Shown here: in pieces, positions 1 through 11,575 of the stretch
Layout: every line of letters starts with the position of its first letter
Numbering within the stretch: position 1 is the stretch's first letter
DNA from: Areca catechu
Taxonomy: Eukaryota > Streptophyta > Magnoliopsida > Arecales > Arecaceae
DNA: 64,000 nt
Reading direction: 5' to 3'
NCBI GenBank assembly: GCA_021397845.1
Contig: CM038038.1
Location: 69,982,748 to 70,046,747, forward strand
Position numbers and translations under genes: made by a program
Notes under the pieces: generated by a model
What the model was told of the DNA's origin: nothing
Databases searched by the model: none
Seen by the model: the letters and a program-made list of their open reading frames with translations, nothing else

Positions 1-1047
1 ACTATTACCTACTTAATCTCATCAGTATATATGCGTAATGAAAGTGCTGATAGACTTTAAATGATCTAAGTAGGCCATTAAAAATCTGACTAGCTAGTCT
101 ACTCTTTGACTTGCTACAGTAATTAGCAAGTACTATCTAACTCTATTATAATTTTTCTTATCTATTTTGTTCAAGAATTTTTTTATGGCACATGATTTAT
201 AAAAAAAGTTTCTATAATTTTTATAAAAAAACTTCAGAAATATTTTTCAAAGTTTTTCAAAGGTTTTCAATAATTTTCAAAATAGTTAAGGTATTTTCAA
301 ATTTTTTTTTAAAGTGATTTTCTCTTATCCCCAACTTAATTTTCATTGTCCTCAATAGAGTAAGAAAAATTAAGACATGAAAGTAAGACAAGGATAGGTA
401 CCACCTGGGCTAAAATATTCATCATGTATTGACAGGTGCGTCCATAAGGAGTGGTCCATTATTTCTACAAAAATAAAAATCAATAAAAAGATTGGGTTAT
501 CTCCCAATAAGCGCTAAGTTTAACATCTTCAGCCGGACCTCTTAGGATTCTTATCCTATTTTCGCCTGAATCTTGACGTGGGTTTGTAATTCTCTATATG
601 ATTTGGATGTAACTTCAGAGTATTTCCTGCATGGAACCATTAGATAGCTTATTCTCCTAATAGCTAACAATTCTTTCATTATAATTAGATCTAGGTATGG
701 CTTAAGTACCAATCAGAGTTCTAATAGATCTAGTCTATGTACTCAATGTGCTCGATATATGAAGGGATTATTTTAGGATCCTCTTTTGATGCCTCTTCCT
801 TTATAGGCAAAGGTGCAACTAGTATCATGAGGGATTTAACTAATAATTTAGATCTTGGCATAAGTCCTTTCTAATTTATAACTTGGCACTTTTTTCAAAT
901 CAATATCAACTCTGTCTCCGTACATCATTTCAATATTATAGATAAATTGGAGATAGTTCTCGAAAGTAGTGCCAAATACAAAGAAATCAGATATAAAAGT
1001 TTTAAATTTGTTATCCCTTATATGCAAATGTAATGGGAACATCGACA
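1..1047 (-). mobile_element. Athila-like element E1, 3' part
   Basis: Distal end of a minus-strand Ty3/gypsy element of the Athila type that continues at 3627-7945 beyond an inserted element. Around 300-545 lies a stretch closely matching 19780-20000 of element E3: a purine-rich tract on the minus strand (near 309-345), then the GCGCTAAGTTT block near 510-525, which on the minus strand belongs to the post-pol region of Athila elements. Positions 1-299 are AT-rich and hold nothing I recognise; they correspond to 3' untranslated DNA of E3. The 3' LTR lies left of the window. The integrase and RNase H parts expected between this region and the reverse transcriptase remnant are absent. Confidence 0.6.
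848..1047 (-). pseudogene. possible reverse transcriptase remnant of E1
   Basis: A short minus-strand reading frame contains FISDFFVFGTTFENYL, which resembles the segment around the reverse transcriptase active site of Athila elements (family pattern F-M-D-D-F-x-V-F/Y-G-x-S-F). One of the paired aspartates is replaced by serine, so it would be catalytically dead. It lies on the same strand and in the right order relative to the start of pol at 3627-3965, but roughly 190 residues of the domain between the two pieces are missing. The match is short, so chance resemblance is possible. Confidence 0.3.
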
Positions 1048-1826
1048 TGCATGAATCTCGAAGTAGCACGAATCCCGGAGCAGCATGAATCCCTGAGTAG
1101 CATGGATCTCAAAGCAACATGAATCACGATGCAGTATGAATTTTGATACAAATAAATTTAGATTTGAAGATCATTTCATCCTCCACACAAGAATGCCCAC
1201 ATGAATGACAAGTGGTGCCTAACACATGATGACTCATGAATGCCAAGTAGCGCCCATGCATACAGATTTTTAGATTTTGACACTTGGCAACTATATGGAG
1301 ATACTTGGTACCAATGCATTTTGCCATCCCTTTTCATGAAACTTGAAATTCAAATTTGTAGCTACCTTTCCCCCTCTTTCCATGTAAAATTTGAATTTCA
1401 AATTGGGCTTAGAAGGCTATAAATAGGTCCCTAATCTCTTTGTAAAAGGATGCTAGTGATGAATGAAAGTTTTTTTAGAGAAGAGTGACTCTTCTTTTGC
1501 TCCATGAGGAGAGGGTGTGAGGCCCAACCCCAGGACATGATGTGAGGTCATGTCTAGTTATTCCCTTCCTTGATTCCATCTTCCTTACCACCCTCATGTC
1601 CTTTGAGATTCATCCTATTGGCTCCATTAATGAGATGGGTGAGATGCCCTAGAAATGAGAGGTCTCTCTATGGAATGAGTCCCAAAATCCATGAGAGTCC
1701 AAATTTCTATCTTTCATCCCTATTATTTCCTTCATCACTCCCTTACAAAAAATACAAAAAAAAAAATCCAAATCTTGGTGACTTCTCAACTCGTCGATGA
1801 TCCTTCCCCGATCCCATGCCGCATCA
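1048..1826 (+). repeat. 5' LTR of the short non-autonomous element
   Basis: It starts TGCATGAATC and ends GCATCA. The first 90 bp are about five degenerate copies of an 18-bp unit, roughly GCATGAATCTCGAAGCA. It aligns along its length with 2868-3626 with scattered substitutions, so insertion is not recent. Confidence 0.65.
1417..1426 (+). promoter_or_regulatory. TATA box in 5' LTR
   Basis: CTATAAATAG, conserved in the 3' LTR at 3215-3224. It is the likely start region for element transcription. Confidence 0.55.
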
Positions 1827-1830
1827 ATTT

Positions 1831-1843
1831 TGGTATCAAAGCC
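1831..1843 (+). other. primer-binding site (initiator Met-tRNA type)
   Basis: TGGTATCAAAGCC four bases after the LTR end. It differs by one base from the usual TGGTATCAGAGCC complement of plant initiator tRNA-Met, and it fixes the element orientation. Confidence 0.65.
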
Positions 1844-2867
1844 TAGAGATTTAGGATATCCATTATTTTCTTTTTATCCCATCTTATTCCACTTATCCCC
1901 GTTATTCCCATTTTATTCCATACTTATCCAAGACTTATCCCTCTGTTATTCTTGTTGTCTTCTTCCTTCCACCGTCACGACCAACTACCCAGATCTAAGC
2001 CGCACCAACCGTCGGCCACCCGTGCCCCTCCCAACCGATCTTCTCTTGGCCCCTGTAGCTGTCGGTCATCCTCAACCCTCCCAAATCATGTCTGGAGCCC
2101 CGTAGCCGCTCCCTCCCATTCGGAAGACCCACGGTAGAGCCAACCGTGCTGCCCGGCTGCTCTAGCCCATCCGATCCCTCGATTTCCCACCGGATCCTGA
2201 TGGATCCTCTTGCTATCGCACGCCATCGGCCTCTGCTCCTAGCCGATGCCTAACTCCTCTACTCTCCTTGCACCACCAACAAGAATTGCCATCCTCCCTT
2301 TGGTTGACGCCCCACAGCCGCCAAAGCCCACCGGGAGTCCCTTCCTCCCCACGCGCCTCCATTGTCGCCGTCCAAGACCACCTTCAGCTCCTCCCGCTAC
2401 CACTGTCGCTGGTGAAGCCACCAGATTCCCATGCCCGAAAGCTGAGCGCATCGTCGAATGCTGTTACCGCTCCGTGTCATCGTCTTCCTCCCTGCTGCCA
2501 TCGCCAGCCACCATCGATTATGCCATGACCACCATCGCCCAGCATCGACGCTAGCGAGCCCCTCCGCGAGGCTCCCCTGTTCGTTGGTTCGGTCCATGGA
2601 GAAGGAAGGGGACGTGCACGAATGTGAAAGCATTACCCAGTTCCTGTTGCCGACTTCAGTCTTGCACAGATTTCAAAGCTATGCAGATTTCAAAGCAGCA
2701 TACATTTCAAAACTTGCATGGATCTCAAAGCAGTCCCAAGATGGTGAAGCATCGATCTCAGAGCTGCACAAATTTTGACACAAGAAGCAGTGTTGTACAG
2801 ATTTCAGAGTTGCACAGATCTCAGAGTATAGCTTCTTTCTGAATGGATTCAATTCCACCAAAATCCC
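1844..2867 (+). other. GC-rich internal region of the non-autonomous element
   Basis: About 1 kb, markedly GC- and CCR-rich from about 1960 to 2580, unlike the AT-rich LTRs. Open frames of 60-106 codons exist on both strands in several frames (for example 2246-2554), with proline- and serine-rich low-complexity translations and no recognisable domain. Open frames in all directions point to base composition rather than a gene. From about 2655 to 2830 the 18-bp motif of the LTR head recurs in diverged form (CAGATTTCAAAGC and similar). The GC-rich block could be captured host DNA; no homologue can be named by eye. Confidence 0.45.
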
Positions 2868-3626
2868 TGCATGAATCTCGAAGCAACATGGATCCCAAAG
2901 CAGCATGAATCTTGAAGCAGCATGAATCACGATGTAATATAAATTTCGATGCAAATAAATTTAGATTTGAAGATCATTTCATCTTCCACACAAGAATGCC
3001 CACATGAATGCCAAGTGGTGCCTAATACATGATGACTCATGAATGTCTACATGAATGCCAAGTGGCATCCATTTGGACACTTGGCGGCCACAAGGAGACA
3101 CTTGGCATCCATGCATTTTGTCATCCCTTTTCATGAAACTTGAAATTCAAATTTGTAGCTACTTTTCCCCCCTCTTTTCATGTAAAATTTGAATTTCAAA
3201 TGGGGCTTAGAAGGCTATAAATAGGCCCCTAATCTCTTTGTAAAAGGATGCTAGTGATGAATGAAAGTTTTTTTAGAGAAGAGTGACTCTTCTTTTGCTT
3301 CATGAGGAGAGGGTGTGAGGCACAACCCTAGGACATGATGTGAGGTTATGTCTAGTTATCTCTTTTCTTGATTCCATCTTCCTTACCACCCTCATGTCCT
3401 TTGAGATTCATCCTAACGGCTCCATTAGTGAGGTAAGTGAGATGCCCTAGAGGTGAGAGGTCTCTCCGTAAGTATGAGTCCCAAAGTCCATGAGAGTCTA
3501 AATTTCTATCTTTCATCCCCATTATTTCCTTCACCACTCACTTACAAAAAATACAAAAAAAAAAAACCCTAATCTCGGTGACTTCTCAGCTTGTCGATGA
3601 TCCTTTCCCGATGCCGTGACGTATCA
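2868..3626 (+). repeat. 3' LTR of the short non-autonomous element
   Basis: Second direct repeat, TGCATGAATC to GTATCA, with TATA box at 3215-3224. It is directly followed by pol sequence of E1 on the opposite strand. Confidence 0.65.
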
Positions 3627-3965
3627 AAATATCCCAACAGCTTCTTTATGTACTTTTAGAATGCTTATAAATTGGACTTCCTGATTATATATTCCTAGTA
3701 AGGTATCAGTGGATGCGATAGAAAGTGACTTCAATTCTGGATCAAGTGGTGATTCTAACAAGGGAGCTATTGGGGGTTTGGATGATGGCTCATGTTTCTT
3801 GATCCAAAGTTGTGTAGTGTTCGGATAGGGTATTTTTACCAGGTCATTCACATATAAGGTACATCTCTCTACATCAAGATCATCCACCTTAAAGTGAGCT
3901 AGACTAGGGTTTAACGAATCATGGAGAAGACTTTTATGCATGACTTCCTCTATTATATTATACAT
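3627..3965 (-). pseudogene. E1 pol: linker and start of reverse transcriptase
   Basis: The minus-strand frame ends with a segment ordered as in Athila polyproteins: a proline/glutamate-rich linker (ESPLDPELKSL, family pattern E-P-P-x-L-E-L-K-P-L), a leucine/glycine stretch, then ISILKVHKEAVG, which corresponds to the family's L-L-x-V-L-x-x-H-K-x-A-I-G at the N-terminus of reverse transcriptase. The frame is cut exactly where the plus-strand element 1048-3626 is inserted. Nothing resembling the retroviral-type protease is seen between this linker and the gag remnant upstream, so E1 seems to lack protease. Confidence 0.55.
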
Positions 3966-4010
3966 TTGTGATGTTTAAAAAGTCTCAATTAATTCCATCA
4001 TCATACCTAT

Positions 4011-4906
4011 TTATTCTTCTTTTATATTGAAAGTAATGGACGATTCTATAATTCTTGGGATTGGGAACATAGGTAAGTTGGGTGATGATAAAAGTGGTTC
4101 ATCCCTCTTTTCTGATTTCTCTTCATAAGTTTCTACCTTAGTCAAATTATCTAGGTTGGCCTCTTTGGTTGTATAGGATTGCTCTATGACCAATTCATTC
4201 TTGAGAGTTATAGTCGATTGTTCAGGGATAGTCATACAAATATTAAAATTTTTGGTTAGGTATTATCCCTTAGGATGACTCTCGGGTTGACTAGGTAGCT
4301 CTTCTTCACTTATAGCCATGGCTAATTAACTTAATTGCATCTCCAAATGGGCAATAGCCTGAGTGTTGGAGATTATCTGTTGACCTGTAGTTTGCATAAA
4401 GTAATTCAAGATAGCATTAATGTTATTAACTATAGCATGGAGGTCGGCTCAGGCTTTAGCCAACATTTCTAGACTCTTTTCTAATGTATTGATTCCTTTC
4501 TCAAGATCTAAACCTAGTTGATGATTAAGTAATTGCCGAACCTAGGATAGGGCTGATCAAAATTATGGACTCCTAGTGTTGCATCTTGTGACCATACAAA
4601 ATTGGGATGATAATCCCATCCTGGATTATAGGTTGGTGCATAAGGTTTAGTTATATATCAATCATTAGTTGCACTCCCTTGTGTAAACCCATTTTGGGTT
4701 AACTACATCAGGTAAGGACATTCCTCTATAACATAATATAGTGCATCACATGCCGTGCACATAGATGCTGGCACATGGTGAAATTGGTTATATCCTTTAT
4801 ATTCTAGGACTTCCTCAATCCTATGGATCAAAGATGCCAGTATAGTTTCTTTAGATTCCCTTGTATGATTGTATACATCTTTGAATCTCATGAAATTAGG
4901 ATGCAT
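4011..4906 (-). pseudogene. E1 gag remnant, C-terminal half
   Basis: Broken minus-strand frames. At 4703-4906 the frame ends with a cysteine pattern (C-T-A-C-D ... E-E-C-P-Y-L) in the place of the gag zinc finger of Athila elements. Between about 4260 and 4400 the translation carries an A-H-L-E-M-Q-L-S block followed by an L-P-S-Q-P segment, aligned with the same region of E2 near 51210-51310 and with the family's gag-pol junction. Several stops and frame changes make it non-functional. The 74-codon frame at 4011-4235 is the acidic spacer before pol. Confidence 0.5.
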
Positions 4907-6054
4907 ATCAATCTGTTATGGTCGATTCAAAAAATTGTTAGCTTGGGATCTGATTCTAAATGGTCAAACATAGTTAATCATGTATTAATAATCCTATAGG
5001 GTTTGAGGTCGTTCGTTAGGTTTGGGTAACAATAATCTATTAGACTTTTGGGTTGTTCAAAGGAATCCATGACCTTTTAATCTTATGTGGTTTAGATTAT
5101 TTCTAGCTAATCGTTATTTTGTCTTAGCAGGATTTCTTTTTGATTTTTTTTAAGAGGAAGGAAAAAAGGAAGAAAGAGAAGAATTTTAAAGATGAGAAAC
5201 CTAGAGAATCCTAAATCTATCGATGATAGAGAAGGGTGGTTTAATTAGGTTAAAATTTTGTTAGCAAAATAAGCTGTGAAGTAATGGACTCTCTCTCCTA
5301 GGGTTAACATATGTCTAGACAGCTCCTAACTACCAAGTCTACCTTGGAGTCTTCCGAGTCAAAGACTAACTAACCGACTAGTTAGGTAAGGGTAAGGTCA
5401 ATGGGTATCCTCCCGTTGCTTTTCTTAGATACCAAATAAATTGGCTAGGTCAGTCAACGGAATCAATTAAAAATTACTTTTCTTCAGGGTTACATCATCC
5501 TTGAGCCCCTTTCTTAGATACCAACTGACCAGCTAATATTGACTTGGTGCAACTCTTTTAGAAGCCTTGTCCTAGTGATCTTGAATATCCTAAGGCCAAC
5601 GTCTAATTGATTTTAAATTAAGGTACAAGTTATGCAGTATAAAGGGTGGTGGTTCATGGGCCAAGGAAGGATGATAAAATCCCCATTTTATATTGTTTAG
5701 GAGTTATGCCCTTAAGATGTCTTATGAATATGCAATGCAAATCAAACAAAGTATCCAAACAAGTTAGAAAGTTTTTAAGATTTATTATTGATTTCCTTAA
5801 ATTAATTAAATTTTATAGAAAAATATCTTTTTATTGTCTTTTAGGTTAATTAAGGTAATTTAATTAAAAGAGAAGGTTAATTAGATTAAGAGTTAATTTG
5901 TGAAAAAAAGAAAAGTAAAATTTTTATATGTTAACAAGAAAATAAGGAAATACAATAATTAAGGTAACTATAATAAAAAAGACAATGAAACTAAAGAGAG
6001 CTATAATTAGAAAAAAAAAATTGTACTTTTTTTTGTAAAATAATCGTGCCTAAA
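4907..6054 (-). other. E1 gag N-terminal remnant and 5' leader
   Basis: From 4907 to about 5200 there is heavily decayed gag. From about 5200 to 6054 lies AT-rich untranslated leader. The part 5381-5535 is the shared leader module: on the minus strand it reads GGTATCTAAGAAAGG, then TAATTTTTAATTGATTC, then GTTGACTGACC, then GGTATCTAAGAAAAGCAACG. It matches E2 at 49426-49600 and the copia leader at 56443-56592. No gene is seen otherwise. Confidence 0.5.
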
Positions 6055-6074
6055 TCCCCAGTAAGGGTGCCAAA
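6055..6074 (-). other. primer-binding site of E1 (tRNA-Asp type)
   Basis: On the minus strand TTGGCACCCTTACTGGGGA, just inside the LTR. It resembles the TTGGCGCCGTTGCCGGGGA site typical of Athila elements, and the equivalent in E2 is at 48873-48893. It fixes orientation and LTR edge. Confidence 0.65.
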
Positions 6075-6079
6075 ATCTT

Positions 6080-7945
6080 TGATTGCTATTATAGACGGTC
6101 AAAAATAAAAACCTAACTCATTACTATAGCTAGAATTAGTAGGGATTGTATCCTCAGGAATTAAATACAATTATTTTATGATAAAAGTAAAAAAATAAAA
6201 AAAAATATTTAGATTTTTAAAAGGTAGATGATTGTTTAATTAAAACTAATCAATTTAAATTAAATATGAGATCAAGAAATTTAAATGATAAAAAGATGTC
6301 TTCGATTTTTCAGGTAATCAAAAACATAAATTATGTATTTGTTCTAATCTAAATAATTGAAATCCATACTTGTTTCAAAATCTTTCAAACTAATCCCTAG
6401 CATAAGTTATCTTGCGAGTATGAACTATATCTTGTTACGATCATGACCTATCCCATAAGTATAGGCTATCCAATAATTACATTGAAAAGATCCTAACAAG
6501 ATATGTACATAAAAATCCTAGAATTAATTATCTATGTTGAGCATGAATCAATCATGCTAGGATTATGATTCATCCCATTAGGAAAATTAATTTAGAAAAT
6601 CAAATAGTAAAAAGAAGGGAATTGAAAGCATTTATTCAATTGTATAAAAAATAAAATAATTACACAAATTAATCAAAGGACACATATACTTCCTTGCAAA
6701 CTGCATCTCAGTTATACATGGCTCCTGGATACATCTTGGAGATTTGGGCTCTATCACCGCATCTTCTCTCTCGAAGAACTTTTTTTTTTATTTCTCTTAG
6801 CCTAGACTAATTACAAGAAGAAAAATAAAATAAAATTTTGTTACTAGAACTGATCTTGGCTCCCTCCTTCGTTCTCCAGGTAGAGATAAGGAGCCTTTTA
6901 TAGGGTTTAATAAGAGAGCGATTTTCATGTTTTTTCGGTATAGAACTAAACAAAAGAGTCAAAAGAGCGACTGGGATCTTGTTTTATAGGATTTAATGAT
7001 TAGATATGAATATGCCCAATCCCAATAGTGTTAGGCTTTTAATCCCTGTTCTAACTAATATTTGACCAATCAAGATTTCTCCAACCATTGGATCTCGATC
7101 AAATGTCTAAAAATCACTCCATCGCCCATAATCAGGCCTACTTCCAATTGGATTTAGTTTCGACCATTGGATTGAGATTGAAAGGTGAAATCATGATGCT
7201 TGTTTTTTTCTTCGATCAACAGACCCACCGTTGCCAAGATACAGTCACCGGCGTGCAGCCACCACCGAAGTCTCCTCCATTGGATCATACCTTCTTCTGG
7301 TCGTCATCTCCACCATCGGTAACGTTGGTGGCTTGGAACAGGGGAAGCAGCAAGTGGATTGCATGGTGGGCTATTGGGATTTTGGTTTTCCATTGGGCTT
7401 CTCTGGATTGGATGGCCTCTCGGTCGGTAGTGATGGCAGCAAGTAGCTCTGGTGAAATAACAATGATCGAGCTGAGAGGAGGCCATGTGGATGACGACAG
7501 CGATGATGACATTTTGGGGAAGAAATCAAGTGCTAGATTACCCATGGGCAGAGCAGGGAAGAACGCCAATTGCTTCTTTGGCCTTGGATGGTGTCTCTGA
7601 TAAAAATAATGCTCGAAAGGGAAGATGGTTTATGGAATGGTCCCGTGGACTAGCAGCAATAGCCGCTGTAGATCACTTGGGATTTTGTGAACCAGCTAGT
7701 CGGTCCATGTTGGACCGGTTGCTTTAAAATTTGTACCATGTTTTTAATAAATTTTAAATTTTGATTCTAGCTCATTTGAACTCCAATTTGAGTGCCATTT
7801 GCACCGTTGGATTCCAAAATTTGAGCTCTTTCCATTCATGGACTCTTTTTCTACAAAATACTGATAAAAATATCAATTCCAAAGAAATATAGATTAATTA
7901 ATATTTATTTTAATATTTAAATTAGGATATTTAATAGACTTATCA
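6080..7945 (-). repeat. 5' LTR of E1 (Athila-like)
   Basis: 1,866 bp, running on the minus strand from TGATAAGTCTATTAAATATC (7945) to GCAATCA (6080). Length agrees within 1 bp with the E2 LTR (46996-48862), and blocks align throughout, including the region near 7650-7730 with the GGTCCA/TGGACC motif and the TATA region. The GC-rich middle (7230-7730) has open frames on both strands, which I regard as non-genic because they are not conserved in the homologous LTRs. Confidence 0.7.
6894..6903 (-). promoter_or_regulatory. TATA box of E1 LTR
   Basis: Minus-strand CTATAAAAGG inside AAACCCTATAAAAGGCTCC; E2 has the same block at 48008-48025. It is the probable start region of the element RNA. Confidence 0.55.
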
Positions 7946-8430
7946 GTTGATAACAATGTATCATTTAATCATGAACTGATTTAAGAACCCTCGATAAATC
8001 TATTTTTATCAAATTAATATAGTTCTAAGGACTTCAATATATAAGAGTTCACAAAAAGATAACAAATTATATTATACTACCAAAAATAATATTATTTTAT
8101 TTATAATTTATATATATTTATAGGATATCTTAATGATAATCATTTCTAGAATCGGATTGACCGCTTCTAAGATTGGATGATCACTTTTAAGATTGAATGA
8201 CTGCATGGCCTAGTCATTTATAAAGTCAGATGATCGCATGACTTAGTTATTCCTGGAATCGAATGATTACTCCTAGGATGATTATTCTTAGAATCAGACT
8301 ACTGCATAACTTAGTCATTTCTGAAGTTGAATAATTATTCTTAGGATAGAATGGCTGCATGATTTTATTATTTCCGTAATTTATTTTTCAGCATCCTCTT
8401 TCTTGGCTATGATGCTGTCCCGGTCGTAGC
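7946..8430. repeat. AT-rich flank and short degenerate tandem repeat
   Basis: 7946-8140 is AT-rich with nothing recognised. From about 8145 to 8390 a unit of roughly 45-50 bp recurs about five times in diverged form: a GACTGCATGACTTAGTCATT block alternates with AATGATTACTCTTAGGAT-like blocks. Confidence 0.45.
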
Positions 8431-9830
8431 TTATGCATCATCATTGATCAGGCCCACTTTTACTCTCTTTTCTCGTGATAGTCCAGTGCCTTGCGTGCCA
8501 ACTATCCGGAACCAAACCAGAGGCGGCCAGGGTGTCGTGGCCGAATCCCATCGGGATGCTGAGGCGGGACTCTGTCTGCCTTGCTGTCGTCCCAGTTGGA
8601 GCCGGAGCAGAGGGCATCGATCAGAGTTTTACCCACTGTTGGTGTCGATCGAAGCTAGAGGAGCCGGTCGTGGAAGGGCCGAGGGGCATTCTGGGCATCG
8701 ATCCGTGCGGAGGCAAAGATGGGAGCTCAGCGGTGACCTCGTGTGCTCTGATGCAGGCAGTTATTGGTGTCGAGGTGGAGGATGGTAGTGCCAATGGCAA
8801 TGGGTTGAGGTTTCCTACGATCATCAGGCCAGAGGAGATGCCATGCATCTGTGGTCATTGATCGACCGTGGAGAAGGAAGACGGACAGGGCGCCCTGTGG
8901 CCATCTCATGAGTTCTGATCGTAGCGAAGGCTGCCGAGGAGAGCCCTTCCTGCGAGTGCCGATCCATGCTGAGTAGAGGCGAGGTGGGATCTTTACAGGC
9001 ATTTGACCCCACCAGCGGCCGAGCACCCACGATCATTTATCCGACCATGTATAGGAGAAACCAAGCCAGGGGGCCTCGCGGTCGTTCGATGCTGATCTGA
9101 GGGAAGCCAAGGCGGTCCTCCCCGTTGGTGTCGATCAGGGCGAAGGAAGAATCGAGCAAGGAAGGTCTTCTGAGCAGCCTTCCCTGTTGGTGGTGATTGG
9201 AGCGAAGGAAGAATGGAGCAAGGAGGGTCATCCGAGCGGCCTTTCCTGTTGGTGGTGATCGGAGTAGTGCTGGGGTGCGATCATGCCGATCATAGAGAGA
9301 TGGGAGCTCCTCTGGGAGTGCCGATCGTCCACCCTAGGTGTGCCGACTGCTCTCCCTATCGTTGGTCCAGGCAGAGAGGAGGCCAAAGGGGGCCATCATG
9401 GTCGCCTGTTTGGGTGGAGAAGCTGAAGCCGACGGACCTTCTGCAAATAGCGAGGAGATTAGGGACCTCTAGTGGGCTTCCTACAGGCCAGGAGACGGAG
9501 GTGAAGATCTCCAGGGCGCATTTCCAGACTGGCCTGGGTGATAATTTTGAGCCGGGTTTTGGTCTGGAGCTTGGAAGGAGCAGAGCCTCCGAAGTGACGG
9601 CACCTCTTGGCGATTCACTTGAGTTCCTTTTGGGGAAGGGATCTATGGAGAGAGGCAGCTCCCCCTTGTGGGTTCTGGCTGGAGCACAGAGCATGCCTTC
9701 TTGGATGAGATTCAATTGGCCACGCCAAATCCCATCGTGGACAGCATGCCGCGTTATCTTTTGTGTCACCCCAGTTCTTAATTACATGTTATTCGTAATG
9801 TAACTTGGCATGATGTTCTGCAATATGATC
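8431..9830. other. GC-rich unassigned region
   Basis: About 1.4 kb with many open frames on both strands; the largest is 196 codons on plus, 9213-9803, opposite a 137-codon frame on minus. None has a recognisable domain or start context. A unit of about 62 bp containing GGTGTCGATC and GAAGGAAGAATCGAGCAAGG repeats with divergence at 9120-9260. It may be part of a large Tat-type LTR or decayed host DNA. Confidence 0.35.
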
Positions 9831-10329
9831 CCTGCAATAGCTTCTTTGTTCTGTATCTCGCTTGTGTTGTTACCAAGCCTTGCTATTAAATTATTTAGAA
9901 AATGTCCGATGACCATTAGTGCTATCATCCTTCTCAAGATTTAGATGGTAAGAGTTTTCTCCCGTATCAGGGATGGATTGGGTTTTCTATCTTGGTTTCA
10001 TGTCCTTGGTTTGAGCAAAATTATCTCTAATAAATATTTTCTATTTTTTAGTTCGAGCTTTGATCAAGCTGTGAAAGTATTTATTCGAGGGATGCCAAGA
10101 ATGTGGAGCCAAGACTGATCACAGGCTCTTTCAGTGGGTTGATCAGAGGTTGTTGAGACTTTGTTCAACTAGAAATCATTTAGAGCCGCGAGCAATTGAG
10201 AGGCTTTGAATTTTGCAGGCCATTGAGAGGCTGTTGAAGCTCTGATTGATCAAAGGTTATTTAGAGCTAGGGGCACGAGTGGTTTTGGAGCTCTGACTGA
10301 TCTAAGGTCACTTAGAGCTAATTGATGAT
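9831..10329. other. no gene seen
   Basis: Mixed sequence with no open frame of note. From about 10130 it starts to show diverged copies of the GAGAGCTACT / TTGGAGCC words that form the array following it. Confidence 0.4.
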
Positions 10330-11575
10330 GTGTAATCTTGAGACTCTAATTGAGAGCTACTCAGTCACATGGAGCTAGTATATTTGGCCTTAGAGCTCTA
10401 ATTGATCTAAAGTCACTTGGAGCCAGTAGGCATTGTATGGCCAAAGGGCTCTGATCGAGAGCTACCTGGTTATTTGGAGCCAGTGGATGTTGCATAGCTT
10501 GAGGGCTCTGATTGAGAGCTACTCGATCACTTAGAGCCGGTGGATATTGTATGGCTTGAGGACTATGACAGGGAGCTACTCAGTCACTTGGAGCCGATAG
10601 GTACTATATTGGCCTTGGGGCTCTAAACGATCTAAGGTCACTTCAAGCTAGTGGGCATTGTTTGGCTTAAGAAAAGCTCTAACTGAGAGCTACTTATTCA
10701 CTTGAGGCCGGTCAATGCTATATTAGCCTTGGGGCTTTGATCGATCTAAGGTTACTTGGAGCTAATGGACGTTGTATGGCCTGAGGGCTTTGATCGAGAG
10801 CTACTCGGTCACTTGGAGCCAGTAGGCACTATATGGCCTGAGGGCTTTGATCGAGAGCTACTAGATCACTTAGAGCTAGTAAGCATTATACGACCTAAGG
10901 GCTTTGACCAAGAGCTACTCGGTCACTTGAAGCTAGTGGGCATTATATGGTCTGAGGGCTCTAACCGAGAGCTACTCGATTTCTTGGAACCAGGGCTGCT
11001 ATCCTCCTTTTGGGCTCTAACTGATTGTCACTTGGAGCCAAGGGTGCTATCTTGCTTTTGGGCTCTGACTAATCGTCACTTTGAGCCATGGGTGCTGTCC
11101 TCTTATTGGGCTCTAACTGATCGTCACTTGGAGCCAGGGGTGATGTCCTCCTATTAGGCTCTAACTGATCGTCACTTGGAGCCAAGGGTGATGTCCTTCT
11201 TTTGGGCTATGACTAATCATCACTTGGAGCTAGGGTGCTATCCTTTCTTTGGACTTTGACTGATTGTCACATGGAGCCAAGGGTGCTGTCCTCCTTTTAG
11301 GCTTTGATTGATCAACATTTGGAGCCAAGGGTGCTGTCTTCCTTTTAGGCTCTAACTAATTATCTCTTGGAGCCAAGGGTGCTGTCCTACTATTGGGCTC
11401 TGATTGATTGTCACTTGGAGCTAGGGGTGCTATCCTCCTTTTGGGCTTCGACTGGTCATCACTTGGAGCCAAGAGTGCTGTCCTCCTCTTGGACTCTGAC
11501 TGATCATCATTTGGAGCTAAGGGTACTGTCCTTCTTTTGGGCTATGACTGATCATCACTTAGAGCATTAAATGTT
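10330..11575 (+). repeat. compound minisatellite, 57-58-bp then 48-bp units
   Basis: From 10330 to about 10985 a 57-58-bp unit repeats around GATCGAGAGCTACTCGGTCA and CTTGGAGCCAGT. From about 10985 to 11575 the unit changes to 48 bp around CACTTGGAGCCAAGGGTGCT and TTTTGGGCTCTGACTGATC. The CACTTGGAGCC segment is common to both units. Part of the array is open on plus at 10756-11157 and 11367-11570, giving 19-residue and then 16-residue peptide repeats. I see no start context, signal peptide or known domain, so a coding role is unproven. Confidence 0.7.

Larger units (their letters stand above)
1048..3626 (+). mobile_element. short non-autonomous LTR retrotransposon inserted in E1
   Basis: Two direct repeats of about 770 bp (1048-1826 and 2868-3626) flank about 1 kb that encodes no gag, protease, reverse transcriptase or integrase. 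The first repeat is followed by a primer-binding site for initiator methionine tRNA, which sets the orientation as plus. Both repeats carry the same TATA box. It sits inside the pol gene of E1, whose two halves flank it on the opposite strand. No matching 5-bp target duplication is visible (CGACA left, AAATA right) and no clear polypurine tract precedes the second repeat. The element is therefore old, rearranged, or slightly misbounded by me. The structure fits the LARD/TRIM class of elements mobilised in trans. Confidence 0.65.

Noticed and set aside
7088..7727. Open frames of 170, 94 and 80 codons on both strands
   Set aside because: Inside the E1 LTR; the homologous LTRs of E2 and E3 do not keep the frames.
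8444..9803. Frames up to 196 codons as a possible host gene
   Set aside because: Overlapping frames on both strands, no conserved domain, no start or splice context, internal 62-bp repetition.
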